Assembly (NCBI RefSeq): GCF_010500965.1
Contig: NZ_QVMI01000014.1
Span: forward strand, 1 to 64,000
Direction: 5' to 3'
DNA from: Bacteroides sp. 51
GTDB taxonomy: Bacteria; Bacteroidota; Bacteroidia; Bacteroidales; Bacteroidaceae
DNA: 64,000 nt
Below the pieces are notes generated by a model. It did no database searches, had not been told where the DNA came from, and saw nothing but the letters and a program-made list of their open reading frames with translations. A program made the position numbers and the translations under genes. Position 1 is the first letter of the stretch. Every line of letters starts with the position of its first letter. Shown here piece by piece: positions 43,445-53,611 of the stretch.

Positions 43445-44362
43445 ATGAAAGTACTGATAGCCACTGATAAACCATTTGCAAAGGTTGCAGTAGATGGTAT
43501 TCGTAAAGAAATAGAAGCAGCCGGTTATGAACTGGCTTTGTTGGAAAAATATACAGAGAAAGCTCAACTGCTTGATGCAGTAAAAGATGCAAATGCAATA
43601 ATTATCCGTAGCGACATTATTGATGCAGAAGTGCTTGATGCAGCTAAAGAACTTAAAATCGTGGTTCGCGCAGGTGCCGGATACGATAATGTTGATTTGA
43701 ATGCAGCCACTGCCCATAACGTTTGTGTAATGAATACCCCGGGCCAGAATGCCAATGCGGTAGCAGAACTGGCTTTAGGCTTAATGGTCTATGCCGTTCG
43801 TAACTTCTACAATGGTACATCAGGAACAGAATTGATGGGTAAGAAACTTGGTATTCACGCCTATGGTAATGTAGGGCGCAATGTAGCCCGTATTGCAAAA
43901 GGATTTGGCATGGAAGTTTATGCTTATGATGCTTTCTGCCCCAAAGAAGTAATCGAGAAAGACGGCGTGAAAGCGCTTTCCTCTGCTGAAGAATTATACA
44001 AAACATGTAATGTAATCTCATTGCATATCCCTGCAACAGCCGAAACAAAGAATTCAATCAACTATGCACTGTTGAAAGATACTCCTAAAGGAGCCGTTCT
44101 TGTAAATACAGCCCGCAAAGAAGTCATCAACGAAGATGAACTGATCAAGTTGATGGACGAACGTGCCGACTTTAAATATGTTTCTGATATCATGCCGGCA
44201 GCTCATGCCAAATTTGAAGAATTATTTGCCGAACGTTATTTCTCTACACCTAAGAAAATGGGTGCACAAACAGCCGAAGCAAACATTAATGCCGGTATAG
44301 CAGCAGCAAAACAAATTGTTGGCTACCTGAAAGACGGTATTGACAAATTCAAAGTAAACTGA
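43445..44362 (+). CDS. serA: D-3-phosphoglycerate dehydrogenase (short type)
   Basis: A 305-residue NAD-dependent dehydrogenase for the first step of serine synthesis. The NAD-binding Rossmann motif is GIHAYGNVGRNVA (136-148), with IVVRAGAGYDNVDLNAA and LVNTARKEVINEDEL. It lacks the ACT domain of longer forms, so serine feedback through that domain is not expected. The catalytic histidine region reads SDIMPAAHAKFEELFAERY, a form seen in Bacteroidota. It works with serC, and GlyA at 4-5 kb uses the serine. Confidence 0.95.
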   Translation: MKVLIATDKPFAKVAVDGIRKEIEAAGYELALLEKYTEKAQLLDAVKDANAIIIRSDIIDAEVLDAAKELKIVVRAGAGYDNVDLNAATAHNVCVMNTPGQNANAVAELALGLMVYAVRNFYNGTSGTELMGKKLGIHAYGNVGRNVARIAKGFGMEVYAYDAFCPKEVIEKDGVKALSSAEELYKTCNVISLHIPATAETKNSINYALLKDTPKGAVLVNTARKEVINEDELIKLMDERADFKYVSDIMPAAHAKFEELFAERYFSTPKKMGAQTAEANINAGIAAAKQIVGYLKDGIDKFKVN

Positions 44363-44366
44363 TTAT

Positions 44367-44476
44367 TGAAACACAGATTAACGCAGATTTTCGCAGATTA
44401 TTTTATTATGAATTCTATTCATTTAAAGAACAAACTATTTAATCTGCGAAAATTTGCGTTAATCTGCGTTTCACAA
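44367..44476. repeat. Gapped inverted repeat between serA and the DUF1015 gene
   Basis: AACACAGATTAACGCAGATT and TTCGCAGATTATTT on the left (44369-44404) pair with ATCTGCGAAAATTTGCGTTA and ATCTGCGT on the right (44441-44468), with an AT-rich loop of about 36 bases. The right arm ends 30 bases before the next start codon. Confidence 0.75.
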
Positions 44477-44499
44477 AAACAACCTTAAAAAGATTATCC

Positions 44500-45747
44500 A
44501 TGGCAACTATTAAACCATTCAAGGGCATTCGTCCACCACAAGACTTAGTAGAACAAGTAGCATCTCGTCCTTACGATGTGTTGAACTCAGAAGAAGCACG
44601 CGAAGAGGCAGCTGGAAATGAGAAATCCTTGTATCGTATCATAAAACCCGAAATAGATTTTCCCGTTGGTACCGACGAACATGATGAGAAAGTATATGCA
44701 AAAGCTGCCGAGAACTTCCAGATGTTCCAGGATAAAGGCTGGTTGGTACAAGACGATGAAGAAGTATACTATATCTATGCCCAAACCATGAATGGAAAGA
44801 CCCAATATGGTCTTGTAGTTGGTGCATACGTACCCGATTATATGGAAGGTTCTATCAAGAAGCATGAACTAACCCGTCGTGATAAAGAAGAAGACCGCAT
44901 GAAACATGTTCGCGTAAACAATGCGAATATTGAACCCGTATTCTTTGCTTATCCTGACAATGCAACCCTTGATGTTATCGTAAAGAAATACGCCGCAGGT
45001 ACTCCCGTTTATGATTTTATAGCTCCTGGCGATGGCTTTGGACACACTTTCTGGATTGTAGATGACGCTGCCGATATTGAAGTAATAACCAAGGAATTTG
45101 CAGCTATGCCTTCTTTGTATATCGCCGATGGTCATCACCGTTCTGCAGCAGCAGCTTTAGTCGGTGCAGAGAAAGCGAAGCAAAACCCAAATCATCAAGG
45201 TAATGAAGAATACAACTATTTTATGGCTGTTTGTTTCCCTGCGAACCAACTAACCATTATTGATTATAACCGTGTTGTAAAAGATTTGAATGGCCTTACT
45301 TCTGACCAATTCCTTGCTGCTTTGGAAAAGAATTTCGTAGTAGAAGAGAAGGGAGCTGAGATCTATAAACCTGTAGCGCTGCATAATTTCGCTCTATATT
45401 TAGATGGTAAATGGTATAGTTTAACTGCTAAACCGGGAACTTACAATGACAATGATCCTATTGGTGTTTTAGATGTGACCATTTCATCTAATTTAATTTT
45501 AGATGAAATCCTGGGCATTAAAGATTTACGTTCCGATAAGCGCATCGATTTCGTTGGCGGTATCCGTGGTTTAGGTGAGTTAAGCAAACGTGTAGATAGC
45601 GGTGAAATGAAAGTAGCTCTGGCTCTTTATCCCGTTTCCATGAAACAATTGATGGATATTGCAGATACAGGCAATATCATGCCTCCCAAAACAACCTGGT
45701 TTGAACCTAAGCTTCGTTCGGGATTAGTTATCCACAAACTAGGGTAG
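44500..45747 (+). CDS. DUF1015 family protein (putative SerK-like kinase)
   Basis: A 415-residue cytoplasmic protein of the DUF1015 family, starting IKPFKGIRPPQDLVEQVASR. Conserved segments are RPYDVLNSEEAREEA, KKHELTRRDKEEDRMKH and LYIADGHHRSAAA (His-His at about 213). Some family members are ADP-dependent serine kinases (SerK); location after serC-serA supports a serine-related role, but this is inference. Most members are uncharacterised. A strong terminator follows. Confidence 0.9.
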   Translation: MATIKPFKGIRPPQDLVEQVASRPYDVLNSEEAREEAAGNEKSLYRIIKPEIDFPVGTDEHDEKVYAKAAENFQMFQDKGWLVQDDEEVYYIYAQTMNGKTQYGLVVGAYVPDYMEGSIKKHELTRRDKEEDRMKHVRVNNANIEPVFFAYPDNATLDVIVKKYAAGTPVYDFIAPGDGFGHTFWIVDDAADIEVITKEFAAMPSLYIADGHHRSAAAALVGAEKAKQNPNHQGNEEYNYFMAVCFPANQLTIIDYNRVVKDLNGLTSDQFLAALEKNFVVEEKGAEIYKPVALHNFALYLDGKWYSLTAKPGTYNDNDPIGVLDVTISSNLILDEILGIKDLRSDKRIDFVGGIRGLGELSKRVDSGEMKVALALYPVSMKQLMDIADTGNIMPPKTTWFEPKLRSGLVIHKLG

Positions 45748-45781
45748 TGTGAGAGTCTGAAATAATAGTTAAAAATAAAGC

Positions 45782-45822
45782 ATCCCCGATAGCAAATAAA
45801 GCTGCTATCGGGGATTTTATTT
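45782..45822 (+). terminator. Terminator after the DUF1015 gene
   Basis: ATCCCCGATAGC (45782-45793) pairs exactly with GCTATCGGGGAT (45804-45815) around a ten-base loop and is followed by TTTATTTTTT. Confidence 0.9.
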
Positions 45823-45954
45823 TTTAACATTCGTTTTTTCGGGATTAACCGAATGTAGCCTCATAGATAGCCGATTGTTTGTTTTTGCAAGTGTAAAAGA
45901 AGTTATCTAAAGAAAAAATAACGTAAAAGGGTTACAACCGATTCGTTTTGTTGT

Positions 45955-45962
45955 TACATTTG
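45955..45962 (+). promoter_or_regulatory. Candidate -7 element of the ATP synthase operon
   Basis: TACATTTG lies 83 bases before the atpD ATG. The -33 region (GGGTTACAACCG) has no exact TTG at 20 bases. Confidence 0.45.
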
Positions 45963-46041
45963 CGCCGTTCAAATGCAAACTCAACGCATGAACAAAGTTT
46001 TCTTGTAAAGTGTTATTTAGTCATTATCCATAATAAAATAG

Positions 46042-47562
<1,521 letters not shown>

Positions 47563-47574
47563 TTAATAAACTAT

Positions 47575-47826
47575 ATGAAAGAGCAAAAATTACATTTGAC
47601 TATTTCATCCCCTGAGAAAGAACTATTTGATGGAGAGATAAAGGTGATTACGCTACCCGGTACTGCCGGGTCGTTTAATATCCTTCCTAATCATGCCCCT
47701 ATTGTTTCTACCTTAAAAAAAGGTACTGTACTTTATGTATTGCCTGATGGTAGTGAACATAAGGTTGATGTTGAAGGTGGATTTATTGAAATGAGCAACG
47801 GAGTTCTTTCAGTTTGTATATCATAG
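47575..47826 (+). CDS. atpC: ATP synthase F1 subunit epsilon (short form)
   Basis: An 83-residue epsilon subunit with the N-terminal beta-sandwich (LTISSPEKELFDGEIKVITL, PGTAGSFNILPNHAPIVSTL). The C-terminal helical hairpin that inhibits hydrolysis in longer epsilon subunits is absent, as usual in Bacteroidota. It lies 12 bases after atpD. Confidence 0.95.
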   Translation: MKEQKLHLTISSPEKELFDGEIKVITLPGTAGSFNILPNHAPIVSTLKKGTVLYVLPDGSEHKVDVEGGFIEMSNGVLSVCIS

Positions 47827-47831
47827 GTTAT

Positions 47832-48260
47832 ATGAAAAAGAGTATACAAAAACGCAATTACCTGATTATTCTCACCGCATTGACGCTGGTTGCAGGTATA
47901 GGAGGCGCATTGATTTTGCAGTATGCATTGCCGCAATATTATTTTAGTAGCTATCCGTTTATTCCTATTTACTTTTATGTCTTCGGGTTTATCTTCATAT
48001 ACCTGTTTGAGCGTGTACGAAGAAATATTCAGAACAAGACATTGCTTTTGTATGCATCGCTAAGGATGATGAAACTTATGGTGTCTATTATAATACTTGT
48101 GATTGCAGGCTATGTAGTGCCGGATCAGATCAAAGAGTTCTTATTCACCTTTATTGCATTTTATCTGATATATTTGATTTTTGAAACCCTGTTCTTTTTC
48201 AACTTTGAAACTAAAGAATCCAAAAGACTGAAGAAACAGAAAAAAAATAAAGAGATTTAA
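47832..48260 (+). CDS. Small membrane protein of the ATP synthase operon (AtpI position)
   Basis: A 142-residue membrane protein with four predicted helices (YLIILTALTLVAGIGGALIL, FIPIYFYVFGFIFIYLF, MMKLMVSIIILVIAGYVV, FLFTFIAFYLIYLIFETLFF) and a basic C-terminus (KESKRLKKQKKNKE). The place between epsilon and subunit a resembles atpI/uncI genes, and it may assist Fo assembly, but sequence similarity to AtpI was not evident. ATG at 47832 is chosen because a longer frame from 47814 would overlap atpC. It ends one base before atpB. Confidence 0.75.
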   Translation: MKKSIQKRNYLIILTALTLVAGIGGALILQYALPQYYFSSYPFIPIYFYVFGFIFIYLFERVRRNIQNKTLLLYASLRMMKLMVSIIILVIAGYVVPDQIKEFLFTFIAFYLIYLIFETLFFFNFETKESKRLKKQKKNKEI

Positions 48261-48261
48261 A

Positions 48262-49347
48262 ATGAAACGTGTCTATCATATATTGGCTTTAGCCTTCTTA
48301 TTCATGCTTTCTATGAGCATTTCTGTCTATGCCCAGGAGAATGTGGAAAAAGAACCGGTGGATGTAAAAGGCATTGTCTTTGGTCATATCGGAGACTCAT
48401 ACGAATGGCATATTACAGATATCGGAGAGACCTCCATATATGTCCCTTTGCCAATTATTGTATATAGCCAATCTACAGGATGGCATGTATTTATGTCGTC
48501 AGCCTTGCACCACAATGGTGGGGAATATGAAGGATTTTATATTGCTCCCGAAGGCAGTCAATATGAAGGTAAGCTTGTGGAACGCAATGCTGCCGGAGAA
48601 GAAGTTCGCCCTTTTGATATTTCGATTACCAAGGTCACTTTCTCCATGTTGCTTAATAGTCTTATACTTATTGTCATTATTCTGAGTGTTGCCCAGTGGT
48701 ATAAAAAGAGGCCGCAAGGTGCTAAATCTCCCGGAGGTTTTGTCGGACTGATGGAGATGCTTATTATGACGATCAATGATGATGTGATCAAAAGTGGTGT
48801 AGGGCCAAATTATCGGAAATTCGCTCCTTACTTGTTAAGTGCGTTCTTTTTTATCCTGATTAACAATTTTATGGGATTGATTCCGATCTTTCCTGGTGGA
48901 GCTAACGTAACGGGTAATATTGCAATAACTTTGGTGCTTTCGGTATGTTCCTTTATTGCTATAAATGTGTTTGCTTCGAGGGAGTACTGGAAAGAAATAT
49001 TCTGGCCTGATGTACCTTTATGGTTGAAGTTACCTATACCGATGATGCCGTTTATTGAATTCTTTGGCGTATTTATTAAGCCTGTGGCCTTGATGATTCG
49101 TCTTTTTGCCAATATGTTATCCGGGCACATGGCGATTCTGGTACTCACTAGCCTGATATTTATTGCATCCAGTATGGGACCGGCTTTGTTTGGCTCTTTG
49201 ACCGTAGCTTCCGTAGCTTTCAGCATTTTTATGAACGCTCTGGAAATTTTGGTTGCTTTTATTCAGGCATATGTGTTTACTATGCTTTCTGCTGTATTCA
49301 TTGGATTGGCTCAGCCACATCATGAAGTGGAGAAGGTTGAAAACTGA
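48262..49347 (+). CDS. atpB: ATP synthase Fo subunit a
   Basis: A 361-residue subunit a with a cleavable-looking signal sequence (to about residue 24, SISVYAQ) and an extended periplasmic N-terminal domain (about 25-120), typical of Bacteroidota and absent in E. coli. Then come the membrane helices, with the essential arginine in KPVALMIRLFANMLSGHM. Together with the c-ring it forms the ion channel. It starts one base after the preceding gene. Confidence 0.96.
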   Translation: MKRVYHILALAFLFMLSMSISVYAQENVEKEPVDVKGIVFGHIGDSYEWHITDIGETSIYVPLPIIVYSQSTGWHVFMSSALHHNGGEYEGFYIAPEGSQYEGKLVERNAAGEEVRPFDISITKVTFSMLLNSLILIVIILSVAQWYKKRPQGAKSPGGFVGLMEMLIMTINDDVIKSGVGPNYRKFAPYLLSAFFFILINNFMGLIPIFPGGANVTGNIAITLVLSVCSFIAINVFASREYWKEIFWPDVPLWLKLPIPMMPFIEFFGVFIKPVALMIRLFANMLSGHMAILVLTSLIFIASSMGPALFGSLTVASVAFSIFMNALEILVAFIQAYVFTMLSAVFIGLAQPHHEVEKVEN

Positions 49348-49401
49348 AATATAATTGTATAGTTATAAGTGATGATTAACCGTATAAAAATATAAGAGAA
49401 T

Positions 49402-49696
<295 letters not shown>

Positions 49697-49710
49697 TAAA
49701 CTAAAGAGAT

Positions 49711-50211
49711 ATGTCGTTATTAGTACCCGATACCGGCCTGTTGTTCTGGATGCTTCTTTCATTCGGAATCGTCTTCTTTGTGCTGGCCAAGTACGGTTTT
49801 CCGGTCATTATAAAAATGGTGGAAGGCCGTAAGGTGTACATCGACCAGTCTCTTGAGGTGGCCCGTGAAGCAAACGAACAATTGTCCAGGCTCAAGGCCG
49901 AAGGTGATGCTTTGGTTGCGGCTGCCAATAAAGAACAAGGACGAATTCTGAAAGAGGCTATGGAAGAGCGTGAAAAGATTATTTATGATGCTCGTAAACA
50001 AGCCGAGGCTGCTGCCCAGAAAGAACTGGACGCTGCCAAGAAACAACTTCAGATAGAGAAGGACGAGGCTATCCGCAAGATACGTCGTCAGGTTGCAGTG
50101 TTAGCTGTGGATATTTCCGAGAAAATCATTCGTAAGAACTTGGATAGTGACGATGAACAGATGGAAATGATCGACAGAATGCTGGATGAAGTAATTAATA
50201 AACGTAACTAA
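49711..50211 (+). CDS. atpF: ATP synthase Fo subunit b
   Basis: A 166-residue subunit with one membrane helix at the N-terminus ([20 protein letters not shown]) and a long charged coiled coil (about 40-150) that forms the peripheral stalk. Length and composition match the family. It lies nine bases before atpH. Confidence 0.96.
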   Translation: MSLLVPDTGLLFWMLLSFGIVFFVLAKYGFPVIIKMVEGRKVYIDQSLEVAREANEQLSRLKAEGDALVAAANKEQGRILKEAMEEREKIIYDARKQAEAAAQKELDAAKKQLQIEKDEAIRKIRRQVAVLAVDISEKIIRKNLDSDDEQMEMIDRMLDEVINKRN

Positions 50212-50220
50212 ACCCGTGTT

Positions 50221-50781
50221 ATGGATATTGGAACGATCTCAATGCACTATGCTAAAGCATTAATCGCTTATGCACAGGAGGAGGGGGTAGAAGATACACT
50301 ATATCAGGAGATTAAAATGCTGAGTAAGAGCTTTGCTAAGTTTCCTCAATTGCGTGAATCTCTCGATAATCCGATACTGAAAGCGAAGGATAAGTTGGAG
50401 TTGATTTCTATAGCGGCTGTTGGCGATGCAGAACCTAGTGTGGCGTTTGTTCGCTTCATCCGGTTGGTTATAAAGCAACATCGGGAAATCTATCTTCAGT
50501 TTATGTGCCTGACTTATATTCAATTGTATTATCAACTAAAGCATATTGCTGTGGGAACATTGATTACGGCTGTGCCGGTAGATGATGAGACAAAGAATAG
50601 AATTAAGGCAACGGCTGCTGCTACTGTGCATGCGGAGATGAAATTACAAACTGTGATCGATCCTTCGATTGAAGGAGGGTTCGTCTTTGATATCAATGAC
50701 TATCGACTGGATGCAAGTATAGCGACGCAGTTGAAGAGGGTGAAGCAACAGTTTATTGATAAGAACAAAAGGATTGTTTGA
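50221..50781 (+). CDS. atpH: ATP synthase F1 subunit delta
   Basis: A 186-residue delta (OSCP) subunit linking the peripheral stalk to F1. It starts DIGTISMHYAKALIAYAQEE, with helical N-terminal domain and the C-terminal block KTVIDPSIEGGFVFDINDYRLDASIATQLKRVK. The next gene, atpA, is separated by an unusual 296-base repeat-filled insert, so this end of the operon is interrupted. Confidence 0.95.
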   Translation: MDIGTISMHYAKALIAYAQEEGVEDTLYQEIKMLSKSFAKFPQLRESLDNPILKAKDKLELISIAAVGDAEPSVAFVRFIRLVIKQHREIYLQFMCLTYIQLYYQLKHIAVGTLITAVPVDDETKNRIKATAAATVHAEMKLQTVIDPSIEGGFVFDINDYRLDASIATQLKRVKQQFIDKNKRIV

Positions 50782-51077
50782 TGTACTTTTTCTTTTGGCT
50801 TGAACCAAAAGAAAAAGATACCAAAAAGAAAAGTTCAAGGCTGCATTTGTTATGCTACTCACGTTCAAGGTTACACTAAAGGGGCTCAAACTCGCTTCGC
50901 TCAGACAGAAGCCCCTTCTGACGCTACACCTTAAACGTTCGCTTAACGCTTCACAAATGAGGCCGGAGGCCTGCGGATGAAAGAGCCGGAAGGTTATGGA
51001 TGAAGGAGCCGGAAGTCTGCGGATGGAAAGGCGGGTTACATCAATCGTAAATCGTAAATAGTTAAATCGTAAATAAA
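50782..51077. repeat. Composite repeat insert between atpH and atpA
   Basis: In order: a 12-base perfect stem TTTTTCTTTTGG/CCAAAAGAAAAA (50787-50816); a hairpin with outer stem AAGGGGCT/AGCCCCTT (50879-50918) and an inner CTCGCTTCGCTC; a three-unit 23-base array (50960-51028); and TTACGATT-family words (ATCAATCGTAAATCGTAAAT, 51040-51073) ending at the atpA start. It codes for nothing recognisable. It looks like several repeat types inserted stepwise. Confidence 0.7.
50960..51028. repeat. Three-unit array with 23-base period in the atp operon
   Basis: GCCGGA begins at 50962, 50985 and 51008, and GGATG at 50975, 50998 and 51021, both with exact 23-base steps. The unit reads approximately GAGCCGGAAGYCTGCGGATG plus AAA. 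Confidence 0.8.
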
Positions 51078-52658
51078 ATGGATAATATAAAAGTAAGCGA
51101 AGTATCTGATGTACTTCTTCGTCAGTTGAAGGGGATTGATGCCCGTGTACAGCTTGATGAGATTGGTACTGTTCTTCAGGTGAGCGATGGGGTAGCCCGT
51201 ATCTATGGGTTGAGGAATGCCGAAGCCAATGAACTTCTGGAGTTCGAGAATGGTATCAAAGCCATTGTGATGAACCTGGAGGAGGATAATGTTGGTGCTG
51301 TGCTTCTTGGTCCTACAGATAGGATAAAAGAGGGGTTTACAGTTAAGCGTACAAAGCATATTGCATCCATTATGGTGGGCGAGAATATGTTGGGACGTGT
51401 GATTGACCCGTTAGGAGAACCGTTGGATGGTAAAGGATTGATTGGTGGCGAACTCTACGAGATGCCTCTTGAACGGAAAGCTCCGGGAGTTATTTTCCGC
51501 CAGCCGGTAAATGAACCATTGCAGACGGGATTAAAAGCAATTGATGCCATGATTCCTATTGGACGCGGGCAACGTGAGTTGATCATTGGCGACCGTCAGA
51601 CGGGGAAAACAGCTATTGCTATTGACACTATTCTCAATCAGAAAGCCAATTATGATGCTGGGAATCCTGTGTATTGTATATATGTGGCTGTAGGTCAGAA
51701 AGCATCTACTGTGGCATCACTGGTAAATACGTTGCGTGACTTTGGTGCAATGGATTACACGATTGTAGTTGCTGCTACTGCTGGTGATCCTGCTGCTCTA
51801 CAATATTATGCACCTTTTGCTGGAGCTGCTATCGGCGAGTATTTCCGCGATACCGGACGTCATGCTCTGGTGGTTTACGATGATTTGTCTAAACAGGCGG
51901 TAGCATACCGTGAGGTGTCTCTGATCTTGCGTCGTCCTTCCGGACGTGAAGCTTATCCGGGGGATATCTTCTATCTACACTCTCGTTTACTGGAACGTGC
52001 TGCTAAGATTATCAACCAACAAGAGGTTGCTGCAGAAATGAATGACCTGCCGCCGAGTCTGAAAGATAAGGTAAAAGGTGGTGGTTCGCTGACAGCTCTG
52101 CCGATTATTGAGACGCAGGCCGGTGACGTTTCTGCTTATATTCCTACGAATGTGATCTCTATTACGGATGGACAGATCTTCCTTGATACCAACTTGTTCA
52201 ATGAAGGTAGTCGTCCGGCTATTGATGTGGGTATCTCTGTATCGCGTGTAGGAGGTAATGCACAGATCAAGTCGATGAAGAAGGTGGCGGGTACACTGAA
52301 GATAGATCAGGCGCAGTATCGTGAACTAGAAGCATTCTCTAAATTTAGTGGTGATATGGATGCAGTAACTATGCTTACTTTGGATAAGGGAAAGAAAAAT
52401 ACGGAACTGTTGATTCAGAAGCAATATTCGCCCATGCCTGTAGAAAAGCAGATTGCTGTTCTTTATTGCGGTACACACGGGTTGTTGAAAAATGTTCCGC
52501 TCGATAGTGTCGCCGATTTTGAACAGGGTTTCCTCAAAACGCTGGAACTCAATCATCAGACTGATGTGCTGGATGTTCTGAAGAGGGGAGAGATTAATGA
52601 TGAAGTAACCAAAGCGATTGAAGAAACTGCCGCAATGGTAGCTAAACAATATTTATAA
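51078..52658 (+). CDS. atpA: ATP synthase F1 subunit alpha
   Basis: A 526-residue regulatory/structural subunit of F1. The nucleotide loop is [16 protein letters not shown], with [36 protein letters not shown] and [13 protein letters not shown] conserved. It follows the repeat insert, so either the operon is read through or a promoter lies inside the insert. It is followed after three bases by atpG. Confidence 0.99.
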   Translation: MDNIKVSEVSDVLLRQLKGIDARVQLDEIGTVLQVSDGVARIYGLRNAEANELLEFENGIKAIVMNLEEDNVGAVLLGPTDRIKEGFTVKRTKHIASIMVGENMLGRVIDPLGEPLDGKGLIGGELYEMPLERKAPGVIFRQPVNEPLQTGLKAIDAMIPIGRGQRELIIGDRQTGKTAIAIDTILNQKANYDAGNPVYCIYVAVGQKASTVASLVNTLRDFGAMDYTIVVAATAGDPAALQYYAPFAGAAIGEYFRDTGRHALVVYDDLSKQAVAYREVSLILRRPSGREAYPGDIFYLHSRLLERAAKIINQQEVAAEMNDLPPSLKDKVKGGGSLTALPIIETQAGDVSAYIPTNVISITDGQIFLDTNLFNEGSRPAIDVGISVSRVGGNAQIKSMKKVAGTLKIDQAQYRELEAFSKFSGDMDAVTMLTLDKGKKNTELLIQKQYSPMPVEKQIAVLYCGTHGLLKNVPLDSVADFEQGFLKTLELNHQTDVLDVLKRGEINDEVTKAIEETAAMVAKQYL

Positions 52659-52661
52659 CCT

Positions 52662-53570
52662 ATGGCCTCATTAAAAGAAGTAAAAGGTAGAATAAGCTCT
52701 GTAAAGAGTACACGTAAGATAACATCTGCGATGAAGATGGTTGCATCTGCCAAGCTGCATAGGGCTCAGAATGCAATTGAAAATATGTTGCCTTATCAAA
52801 GTAAGTTGAACCGGATTTTGACGGATTTTCTCAGTTCAATGGATGTTTCACTAGATAGTCCTTTTACTGTTCAAAGAGAGGTGAAACGTGTGGGAATTAT
52901 TGTATTCTCTTCCAATTCTTCTTTGTGTGGTGCTTTTAATGCAAATGTCATTAAACGTTTTGTTGAGGTTACAGACAGATATAAAACGTTGGACAAAGAG
53001 AATATAAAAGTATATCCGGTAGGCAAGAAGATAGAGGAAGCAGTGAAGAGACTGGGATTTACTCCGGAAGGAACTTTTCAGGATATAGCAGATAAGCCGT
53101 CATACGATGAAGCTGCAAAACTGGCTGAGAATGTAATGGATCTTTTTATTGCCGGCGAATTGGATAGAGTGGAGGTTATTTTCCATCACTTTAAATCTGC
53201 TGGTGCCCAGGAATTAATGGATGCCACTTTCCTGCCTATTGACTTAACGCATGTTGAGGAAGAGGCGGAAGAAGAGGAAATTAATGCTGAGAAAAAAACT
53301 TCCAAACGGAAAATACGAATTGATTATATTGTTGAACCTTCTGTTGAGGAATTTATTGCCAGTTTACTACCTACTGTTTTAAAACTGAAAGTCTTTACAG
53401 CATCACTTGATTCTGCTGCGTCTGAGCATGCTGCCCGTATGATGGCTATGCAAGTTGCCACGGATAATGCTAATGAATTGATCGATGACCTGACCAAACA
53501 GTTTAATAAGACCAGACAGCAGACTATCACCAATGAGTTGCTTGATATTATTAGCGGTAGCATGAAGTAA
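52662..53570 (+). CDS. atpG: ATP synthase F1 subunit gamma
   Basis: A 302-residue central rotor shaft. The family N-terminus SLKEVKGRISSVKSTRKITS and the helical C-terminus SAASEHAARMMAMQVATDNA match. A charged insert EEEAEEEEINAEKKTSKRK (about 205-223) lies in the Rossmann-like part and is longer than in E. coli. It closes the operon; a short AATGCTT/AAGCATATT inverted pair lies between it and the helicase gene. Confidence 0.97.
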   Translation: MASLKEVKGRISSVKSTRKITSAMKMVASAKLHRAQNAIENMLPYQSKLNRILTDFLSSMDVSLDSPFTVQREVKRVGIIVFSSNSSLCGAFNANVIKRFVEVTDRYKTLDKENIKVYPVGKKIEEAVKRLGFTPEGTFQDIADKPSYDEAAKLAENVMDLFIAGELDRVEVIFHHFKSAGAQELMDATFLPIDLTHVEEEAEEEEINAEKKTSKRKIRIDYIVEPSVEEFIASLLPTVLKLKVFTASLDSAASEHAARMMAMQVATDNANELIDDLTKQFNKTRQQTITNELLDIISGSMK

Positions 53571-53611
53571 CTCTCGCTATTAATGCTTAAATTTGTCGAA
53601 AAAGCATATTA

